This document shows positions 7,756 through 12,487 of a DNA stretch of 12,487 nucleotides, piece by piece. The first letter of the stretch is position 1, and every line of letters starts with the position of its first letter. Below the pieces are notes generated by a model. The model made no database searches. It had not been told where the DNA came from and was given only the letters and a program-made list of their open reading frames with translations. Source of the DNA: Gemmatimonadota bacterium (GTDB taxonomy: Bacteria > Gemmatimonadota > Gemmatimonadetes > Gemmatimonadales > GWC2-71-9); the NCBI GenBank assembly GCA_003222235.1, contig QHVD01000302.1, positions 12,152 to 24,638 of the forward strand, given 5' to 3'. Made by a program: the position numbers and the translations under genes.

Positions 7756-7775
7756 CGGCGTCGGCGACGACGCCG
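7756..7775. terminator. perfect 8-bp hairpin with GCGA tetraloop after tag
   Basis: CGGCGTCG (7756-7763) and CGACGCCG (7768-7775) pair perfectly around GCGA, a GNRA-type tetraloop. It lies 43 bases after the tag stop and 40 bases before the lipoprotein ATG. There is no T-run after it, so it is not a classic intrinsic terminator. It could instead end tag transcripts by another route or stabilise the 5' end of the lipoprotein mRNA. Confidence 0.4.
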
Positions 7776-7815
7776 TCGTATATTGGAGCCCGTATTCCTC
7801 TCGTCGGAGGGGCTA

Positions 7816-8043
7816 ATGCCGAGGCGCTTCCTAGTTGGGCTCGTCCTGATCGGCCTCGCGGCCTGCAGCGGTGGAGCCAAGAAGGACGCCGGGTCGGTGG
7901 GACACAGAGTATCGAGCGCCGCGCCAGTCACACACAACTCCTCACCCGCCCCGGTGCACAACAACCCGGTGCACAACAAGAAGAAGACGCCTGCTCGGCC
8001 GGACACGTCCGCCAAGCAGCGAAACCCGCTGACCAACGAGTAG
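7816..8043 (+). CDS. small lipoprotein of unknown function with Asn/His/Pro-rich tail
   Basis: The ATG at 7816 has a strong ribosome binding site, GGAGG at 7806-7810, five bases upstream. The 75-residue product starts with a lipoprotein signal peptide: basic MPRR, hydrophobic core FLVGLVLIG and lipobox LAAC with Cys17. The mature part is about 59 residues, low in complexity, basic and probably unfolded. It carries three related segments, PVTHNSS, PVHNN and PVHNKKK. At the DNA level, two of these are an exact 15-base tandem repeat apart from the last base. No family is recognised. It could be a small outer-membrane or periplasmic lipoprotein, and the repeated His-Asn motif might bind metal or cell-wall polymer, but this is speculation. 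The next small gene begins 25 bases after its stop with its own good ribosome binding site, so the two may be co-transcribed. Confidence 0.75.
   Translation: MPRRFLVGLVLIGLAACSGGAKKDAGSVGHRVSSAAPVTHNSSPAPVHNNPVHNKKKTPARPDTSAKQRNPLTNE
7951..7980 (+). repeat. 15-bp tandem repeat, two copies, inside the small lipoprotein gene
   Basis: CCGGTGCACAACAAC (7951-7965) is followed directly by CCGGTGCACAACAAG (7966-7980), with 14 of 15 bases identical. Each copy encodes PVHN plus one residue, so unit changes keep the frame. A more diverged copy (PVTHN) lies just upstream. Confidence 0.85.
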
Positions 8044-8068
8044 CCCGGCGTGCAGCAGGAGGACCTCG

Positions 8069-8314
8069 ATGGCACCGATCACGCTTGATCGCTTCGTGAA
8101 AGAGCTGGAGAATCTCCAACGAGACATGGACGCAAGCAAGCTGAAGACCAGCGAGTACGACCAGCGCCTCGCCCGCGCGATCCAGGAGTTACGGGAGCTC
8201 AAGCTCGACGCCGACCGCCCCGCCGTGAGCGCGGCGCTGGCGCAGGCGCTCCAGCGCGGCGTCATCACTCCCTCCGTCAAGGCGCATATCGAGAAGCGTC
8301 TGGGGCTGGCGTGA
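8069..8314 (+). CDS. small charged helical protein of unknown function
   Basis: The ATG at 8069 is preceded by AGGAGG (8058-8063), five bases away, which supports translation. The 81-residue product has no signal peptide or membrane segment and is very rich in Leu, Ala, Asp, Glu, Lys and Arg. The segment LDRFVKELENLQRDMDASKL (about 6-25), a helix around 29-45 and a third around 50-65 look strongly helical, possibly coiled-coil. It ends with SVKAHIEKRLGLA. No family is recognised. It lies 25 bases downstream of the small lipoprotein gene on the same strand and converges on the TPR gene, 52 bases away. It is probably a cytoplasmic small protein, and the location gives no functional hint. Confidence 0.7.
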   Translation: MAPITLDRFVKELENLQRDMDASKLKTSEYDQRLARAIQELRELKLDADRPAVSAALAQALQRGVITPSVKAHIEKRLGLA

Positions 8315-8345
8315 TCGTGGGGTCGGCGCCCGGAGCAGTGACTAG

Positions 8346-8359
8346 GGCGACCGCTCGCC
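8346..8359. terminator. weak hairpin between convergent genes
   Basis: GGCGA (8346-8350) and TCGCC (8355-8359) flank a CCGC loop. An outer pair, GTCGGCG (8322-8328) with CGCCGAC (8370-8376), could enclose it. Both lie in or beside the 52-base gap between the 81-residue gene and the TPR gene. No T-run is present, so a terminator role is only possible. Confidence 0.2.
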
Positions 8360-8366
8360 GGCCCGG

Positions 8367-9671
8367 CTACGCCGACATCCTCTGCAGCTCGCTCTCTACC
8401 CGCTCGACATCGGGTGCCTCGCCCAGCGACTCGAAGATCTCGCGGGCGCGCTCGAGATAACCGCGGGCCTCCTCGTGCTGGCCCAGCTGATTCTTGAACA
8501 GGCCGTATTCGACATAGACGCGCGCCGAGATCGCGGGGGAACGCTCGAGCGCGCGGCTCAGCTCGATCGCCTGCTCGAAGAAGACGAACCCCGTGTCGTC
8601 TAACTGCTGCCCCCGCAGCTTTCCCATGAGCGTATAGATCTGCACGAGGCGGCTTGTCAGGTTCTCGGCAATCGCGACTTGCTCCGCGCGCCGCAACTCC
8701 GCCTCGGCCTCGAGGAACCGGCCGGTCTCGAGCTGCAGCTCGGCCAGGTTGAGGCGGATCGAGACCTCCAACCCGGCATCCCGGGGCGCCCGCTGCGCCC
8801 ACGCCAGCGCCTCGCGATAGGTCGCGTAGGCGGCAGAGTGGCGCCCCAGTTGTGCATCGAGCTGACCCTGCCCGTTCAGCACCTGCGCCATTGCGTCCGC
8901 CGCGCCGACCGACTCGACCAGTGCCCGGGCGCGCCGCAGGTGGATGTCCGCCGTGGTGAGGTCTCCCTGCTTGCGCGCGAGCATGGCCAGGCTCCGCTCC
9001 AACCGGCCGATGCCCCGGGCGTCGCGCGCTCCCTCCGCGAGGCGGAGCCCGCGCCCGTACCACGCCTCCGCCCCGGCCCATTCACTTTGGGCGAGCGCCG
9101 CATCTCCTAACCGGTCGCAGGCGATGATCGCGCTCGCCTGGTCGAACTCCGCCTCGGAGATCGCCAGGCTGCGTTGGAAGTGGCGCGCCGCTTCCGTGTA
9201 GCGGCCGAGCGCGAGACACACCTCGCCTAGCGAGCGCAGCGCCCCGAGTTCGGGTCGGCGGTCCTGCAACCCCTCCGCGATGGCGAGCGCGGTTTCGTAC
9301 CACGTGAGCGCCTGGGCCAGCCGGCCGACCTTCTCCTCGGAGCGCCCGGCCTTCACGAGCGCCGCCGCCGCGCCGGCCCCGTCGCTGCGCTGCTGGCACT
9401 CGAGCGCCTCAGCGTAGGCGTCGTACAGCCCCCGCATGTGGCCCGCGATGCTGTGCAACAGCGGGGGCAGGTGGCGCCGCAGCTCTTCCGGCTGGACGCC
9501 GCGCTTGCCGAGCGTGAGATAGGGACCGGAGCTCGACCACATGGTGCGCTCATCGGGGCGCGAGATCGACACCAGGAGCGCCCGCAAGGGATTGAGCACC
9601 TCGAGATCGGGGAGCAGACCGAGGGCCCGTTCCACCCGCACCGGCGCGAGTCCCCCGGCGCCGCCACTCAT
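8367..9671 (-). CDS. TPR-repeat protein, eight exact 40-residue repeats, last gene of the Rsb/sigma-54 operon
   Basis: The 434-residue product has no signal peptide and should be cytoplasmic. Residues 1-104 form a separate N-terminal region (DLEVLNPLRALLVSI, HLPPLLHSIAGHMRGLYDAY) that I do not recognise. From residue 105 to 424 the sequence divides into eight back-to-back units of exactly 40 residues, each with the TPR pattern of a small residue, L.....G....A...A..A and a second helix. Examples are LGEVCLALGRYTEAARHFQR and GLFKNQLGQHEEARGYLERA. Long 40-residue TPRs of this kind occur in protein-binding superhelices of regulatory proteins. The ATG is 13 bases after the activator's TGA, and its ribosome binding site GAGGAAGG overlaps that stop, so it is translated in the same operon. 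It is probably a protein-interaction partner of the activator or the Rsb proteins. The partner cannot be read from the sequence. Confidence 0.85.
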   Translation of the reverse strand: MSGGAGGLAPVRVERALGLLPDLEVLNPLRALLVSISRPDERTMWSSSGPYLTLGKRGVQPEELRRHLPPLLHSIAGHMRGLYDAYAEALECQQRSDGAGAAAALVKAGRSEEKVGRLAQALTWYETALAIAEGLQDRRPELGALRSLGEVCLALGRYTEAARHFQRSLAISEAEFDQASAIIACDRLGDAALAQSEWAGAEAWYGRGLRLAEGARDARGIGRLERSLAMLARKQGDLTTADIHLRRARALVESVGAADAMAQVLNGQGQLDAQLGRHSAAYATYREALAWAQRAPRDAGLEVSIRLNLAELQLETGRFLEAEAELRRAEQVAIAENLTSRLVQIYTLMGKLRGQQLDDTGFVFFEQAIELSRALERSPAISARVYVEYGLFKNQLGQHEEARGYLERAREIFESLGEAPDVERVESELQRMSA

Positions 9672-9684
9672 GGGCCGACCTTCC

Positions 9685-11097
9685 TCACAGGCCGTACTCC
9701 CTCATCTTCCGCGTCAGCGTGTTCCGGTGGATCCCGAGGATCTCCGCGGCCGCGCCGATCTGCCCGCTCGTGTGAGCCAACACCCGCGCGATGTGCCGCG
9801 CCTCGACTTCCGCCAGGGTCAAGAGCGCCCCCTGGGGCCGGTCTGGAAGCGCCCGCTCCTCCCCGCGTAACTCCTCCGGCAGGTGCTCCGCCCGCAGCAT
9901 CTCGTCCGTCGCGACGATGGTGGCTCGCTCGATCACGTTCCGGAGCTCGCGCACGTTGCCGACCCAATTATGGTGGCGCAACAAATCGAGCGCGTTGTCC
10001 GAGATCGCGGTGATGCGCTTGCCGTAGCGCTCGGCGAACTGGCGGGCGAAATACGCGGTGAGCAAGGAGAGATCGTCACCCCGCTCGGCGAGACGCGGCA
10101 GGCGGATGGTCACCACAGCGAAGCGGTAGTAGAGGTCCTCACGGAATCGACCCTGGGCGATCGCTTCCTTGAGGTCGCGGTTGGTGGCGGCGACGAGCCG
10201 CACGTCCACCGGAATCGTCTCGCCGCCGCCCACGCGCTCGATCTCCCGCTCTTGCACGGCCCGCAGGATCTTCGCCTGCAGCGCGAGGCTCATGTCCGCC
10301 ACCTCGTCCAGGAACAGGGTGCCTCCCCCGGCCTGCTCGAAGCGCCCGATCTTGCGGGCGACCGCGCCGGTGAAGGCGCCTTTCTCGTGCCCGAACAGCT
10401 CGCTCTCGAGCAGGTTCTCCGGAATGGCGGCACAGTTGACGGCTACGAACGGCCGGGCCGCCCGCGGCCCGTTCAGATGGATGGCGCGGGCGACGACCTC
10501 CTTCCCCGTGCCCGAATCCCCTCGGATCAGCACCGTCGCCGCGCTGGGCGCGACGCGCGCCATGAGCTTGTAGACCTCGAGCATCGCCGCGCTCTGCCCG
10601 ACGAGCATGTACTGGCCGACCGCGTCCGACTTCACCTCCGGAAGCGGGATCGGGACTTCGCTGGCGGCGGAGCGCACCCGCCCCAACGCGCGCTCGAAAT
10701 CGTCCCGGCGCAGCGGAACGGTGAGGAGGTCCACCACGCCGAGCCTCTCCGCCCGCAGTGCCAGGCCCATGGAGGGGCGACGCGCGGCGACGATCAAGCG
10801 TGGACTCCCCGCCGCGCCCCGCAGTGCATCTACCCACCACGCCAGATCGCCGTCTGCGTGCTCGCCCAGCACGGCCAACACGATGTCCCAGCGCGCGGCG
10901 GCGAGCTGGCGCACGGCCAGCGGCAGTTCTGGAACGCTCTCGAACTCAACATCGGCTTGCGCGGCCCACTGTTTGATGTTCTGGAACACCCCGGCGGCCC
11001 CCTCGGTCGCGACCGCCAGGACGCGCAACACGGGTGGGCCCTCCTGGTGCGGTGCGTGGGGCAGGCCCAAGGATTCAGTCGCAACCGACCGGCTCAT
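9685..11097 (-). CDS. sigma-54-dependent enhancer-binding activator with a degenerate receiver domain
   Basis: The 470-residue protein has the NtrC layout. Residues about 23-145 fold like a receiver but lack its chemistry. The phospho-Asp position is Val76 (WDIVLAVLG), the acidic pair at the end of strand 1 is missing (VLRVLAVATEG), and the conserved Lys before Pro is Val127 (LLTVPLRRDDF). The AAA+ domain (about 162-395) is complete: Walker A GDSGTGKE (193-200), sigma-54-contacting GAFTGA (240-245), Walker B TLFLDE (260-265), arginine-finger region FREDLYYR (318-325) and sensor 2 GNVREL (380-385). A Fis-type helix-turn-helix (about 427-470, IGAAAEILGIHRNTLTRKM) binds DNA. It should therefore drive sigma-54 promoters without phosphorylation of its own receiver. 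The ATG overlaps the stop of the rsbX-like gene (ATGA), pointing to coupled translation. I found no convincing -24/-12 promoter by eye in the window, so its targets are unknown. Confidence 0.93.
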   Translation of the reverse strand: MSRSVATESLGLPHAPHQEGPPVLRVLAVATEGAAGVFQNIKQWAAQADVEFESVPELPLAVRQLAAARWDIVLAVLGEHADGDLAWWVDALRGAAGSPRLIVAARRPSMGLALRAERLGVVDLLTVPLRRDDFERALGRVRSAASEVPIPLPEVKSDAVGQYMLVGQSAAMLEVYKLMARVAPSAATVLIRGDSGTGKEVVARAIHLNGPRAARPFVAVNCAAIPENLLESELFGHEKGAFTGAVARKIGRFEQAGGGTLFLDEVADMSLALQAKILRAVQEREIERVGGGETIPVDVRLVAATNRDLKEAIAQGRFREDLYYRFAVVTIRLPRLAERGDDLSLLTAYFARQFAERYGKRITAISDNALDLLRHHNWVGNVRELRNVIERATIVATDEMLRAEHLPEELRGEERALPDRPQGALLTLAEVEARHIARVLAHTSGQIGAAAEILGIHRNTLTRKMREYGL

Positions 11098-11723
11098 GCC
11101 ATCATTCCCGCGCCCCCCACATACCGGGCGACCAGCACCAATGCATCATCCGTACCCTTGCCATAGCGGGCCAAGATATGATCCGCAAGCTGCTGCGGCG
11201 ACGCGTCGCGGGGGAGCCCCTCGGCGAAATGCTCCTTGATGCCGTCGGTAGCCAAGATCACCGTGTCCCCTGGAACGACGGTGCACACCTGGGCCCGGAG
11301 CCGCGGCAATTCCGAGCCGACGATGCCGCCGCGCGTCACCAGATTGGTACGTGCCGGCCGCCCTGCAGCATCCGCATGCAGGAGCACGCCTTCAACGTTC
11401 CCTACGCCGAGCCAGGTCATCGAGCCCGCGGCGCCGTCGAACAATAAGAGGCTCAGCACGACGCCCCGCGTGCCCAGCAGCGCCCGGTGGCAGCGCTGCA
11501 GCAATGGCAGCAGCGGCTCGTGCGCGTGCTGGTCGAGCACCGCCACGGCGGCCCGCGCCGCACTCGCCGCTTCGGCGCCATGTCCCAGCCCGTCCACCAC
11601 GCCGGCGAGCACGCCCGGCCCAGCCGACTTGACGACGTGGAGGTCGCCCGATTCCCTCTCCCCGGAAAGCGTCCGCATGGCAACCCCCCACTGGATCACC
11701 GACGACACGTCCACATCAGACAT
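11094..11723 (-). CDS. RsbX-like PP2C/SpoIIE-family serine phosphatase
   Basis: The 209-residue, single-domain protein carries the metal-binding motifs of the SpoIIE/PP2C phosphatases: Asp27 in ESGDLHV, Asp44 in VVDGLGHG (42-49), Asp160 in ILATDGIKEHF, and Asp192-Asp193 in GTDDALVLVA. Its length is close to that of B. subtilis RsbX (199), and it has no sensor or kinase domain attached. In that family, RsbX removes phosphate from RsbS and RsbR to reset the stressosome after RsbT has been released. Placement directly after an rsbT-like gene supports this role here. Its start overlaps the rsbT-like stop by 8 bases, and its own stop overlaps the activator start by 4. An RsbU-type role (dephosphorylating an RsbV anti-antagonist) is possible, but it has no RsbT-binding N-terminal domain and no rsbV is visible. 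Confidence 0.88.
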   Translation of the reverse strand: MSDVDVSSVIQWGVAMRTLSGERESGDLHVVKSAGPGVLAGVVDGLGHGAEAASAARAAVAVLDQHAHEPLLPLLQRCHRALLGTRGVVLSLLLFDGAAGSMTWLGVGNVEGVLLHADAAGRPARTNLVTRGGIVGSELPRLRAQVCTVVPGDTVILATDGIKEHFAEGLPRDASPQQLADHILARYGKGTDDALVLVARYVGGAGMMA

Positions 11724-12126
11724 TCGACCGCTTCCACTTTCGCATCGTCACGGTCGTCCCCTTCCCGAGGCCCGAGACGACCTCGAAGTCGTCCATCAGC
11801 CGTCGGGCCCCCGGCAACCCCAGCCCCAGCCCGCCGGAGGTCGAGTAGCCGTCCTGCATCGCGCGCTCGACGTCGCGAATCCCCGGGCCTTCGTCGCGCG
11901 CCACCACCTCCAGGGCGTGCCGCTCGCCATTCGCCACGACGCTCAGCGTCATCTCACCCGCCCTGGCGTACATCAAGATGTTCCGCGCGATCTCCGAGAT
12001 GGCGGCGGCGATGACCGTCTGGTCTCCGCTCGTGAACCCGGCGTCGGCGGCGAGTTGACGACCCTTTTGCCGAGCCTGCACGATGTCGAGGTCACACGTG
12101 ATCGGTACGCGCACGTCATCAGCCAT
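11716..12126 (-). CDS. rsbT: RsbT-like switch serine kinase (HATPase fold)
   Basis: The 136-residue protein is the size of B. subtilis RsbT (133) and has the GHKL ATP-binding motifs: N-box EIARN (45-49), G1 box DEGPGI (78-83) and G2 box GGLGLGLPGARRLMDDF (about 98-114). Asp78 sits where the essential Asp78 of B. subtilis RsbT is reported. RsbT phosphorylates the STAS proteins RsbS and RsbR in the stressosome, is released, and then activates a downstream partner, which is the RsbU phosphatase in Bacillus. Here the partner is open, because no rsbU is visible. The gene overlaps the rsbS-like stop by 8 bases and the rsbX-like start by 8 bases, so it is part of a tightly coupled operon. A GAGG lies about 11 bases before the ATG. 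A generic anti-sigma kinase (RsbW type) is less likely given the rsbS neighbour and the sequence of the boxes. Confidence 0.92.
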   Translation of the reverse strand: MADDVRVPITCDLDIVQARQKGRQLAADAGFTSGDQTVIAAAISEIARNILMYARAGEMTLSVVANGERHALEVVARDEGPGIRDVERAMQDGYSTSGGLGLGLPGARRLMDDFEVVSGLGKGTTVTMRKWKRSNV

Positions 12127-12487
12127 GGTCGATTCGCCTCTGTGCGCGCGGCTGGACGTCGATCCGACCGCCCTTCAGCCGGTCGAGGAACGCCAGTCCC
12201 TCCTCGAGATCGAGCGCGGTCGCCACGCCCTTCAGGGTCAGGCCGAGCTGGACCATCGCGAAGGCGACCTCCGGCTGGATCCCCACGATCACCGTCTCCG
12301 CCCCGCGCAGCCGGGCCATGTGCGCGATGTCCCGCAGCGTGCGGACGGCGAACGAGTCCATCACGTCGAGCGCCGTGACGTCCACGATCACGCCGCGGGC
12401 CCGGAAGCGCCCGACGCGCTCGACCAGCGCCTCGCGGAGCTGCGACAGGTCCGCATCGGTCAAGGCAGACTGGATCGAGGCGATCAG
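12119..12487 (-). CDS. rsbS: RsbS-like STAS-domain stressosome scaffold, partial (5' end beyond window)
   Basis: The frame is open to the right edge, giving 122 residues. Residues before the TTG at 12463 (LIASIQSA) match the first STAS strand, so that TTG is not the true start and about a dozen residues are probably missing. The STAS core includes RGVIVDVTALDVMDSF, where the Ser (codon 12353-12355) matches the Ser59 of B. subtilis RsbS that RsbT phosphorylates. The stretch RGAETVIVGIQPEVAFAMV and the segment VATALDLEEGLAFL are hallmarks of the RsbS group. There is no N-terminal sensor domain of RsbR type in the visible part. A basic tail of about 15 residues (RIDVQPRAQRRIDHG) extends beyond the usual end. 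RsbS forms the stressosome core with RsbR and holds RsbT until stress. The stop overlaps the rsbT ATG by 8 bases. An rsbR-like gene just beyond the window is expected but unseen. Confidence 0.92.
   Translation of the reverse strand: MIASIQSALTDADLSQLREALVERVGRFRARGVIVDVTALDVMDSFAVRTLRDIAHMARLRGAETVIVGIQPEVAFAMVQLGLTLKGVATALDLEEGLAFLDRLKGGRIDVQPRAQRRIDHG

Noticed and set aside
9883..11166. 427-codon open frame antisense to the sigma-54 activator
   Set aside because: The opposite strand encodes a complete AAA+ activator with every motif, so this frame is a shadow.
12440..12463. TTG at 12463 as the start of the rsbS-like gene
   Set aside because: Residues upstream in the same frame match the first STAS strand of RsbS, so the gene continues past the window edge.

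Overview
The window is GC-rich (roughly 68-70% by eye), densely coded bacterial DNA with no RNA genes, CRISPR arrays or full-length insertion sequences that I can see. No gene-free stretch exceeds about 110 bases. The lineage is uncertain. A large exported M14 peptidase, a subtilisin-like lipoprotein, a YVTN propeller protein and a stressosome-type RsbS/T/X module with a sigma-54 activator fit an environmental Gram-negative such as Gemmatimonadota, but Acidobacteriota or Myxococcota are not excluded. This is an inference from gene flavour, not from a marker gene.

Left part (1-6066) encodes exported proteins. It holds the 3' end of a small unrecognised, probably secreted protein. A YVTN beta-propeller protein converges on it. 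A 933-residue M14 zinc carboxypeptidase with a C-terminal amidotransferase-like region is divergent from the propeller gene. An S8 serine protease lipoprotein with an I9-like prodomain follows on the same strand. The set suggests periplasmic or surface protein turnover.

Middle part (6064-8366): a roughly 103-bp mobile-element-like inverted repeat sits between the protease gene and a broken quinone-oxidoreductase gene. It lies in a CTAG site where the two convergent stop codons would originally have overlapped. The oxidoreductase gene has lost about 25-30 codons and its reading frame near the 3' end. Divergent from it is an intact tag gene (3-methyladenine DNA glycosylase I). Two small genes of unknown function follow: a 75-residue lipoprotein with an Asn/His/Pro-rich tail and an 81-residue charged helical protein.

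Right part (8367-12487, minus strand) is one tightly packed operon, read from the right edge: rsbS-like STAS protein (cut by the window edge), rsbT-like kinase, rsbX-like phosphatase, a sigma-54 enhancer-binding activator whose receiver domain has lost its phosphorylation residues, and a protein of eight 40-residue TPR-like repeats. Three successive junctions overlap by 8, 8 and 4 bases. No rsbU, rsbV, rsbW or sigB is visible. The layout suggests a stressosome-type switch whose output is sigma-54 transcription through a phosphorylation-independent activator. This arrangement is the most interesting part of the window.
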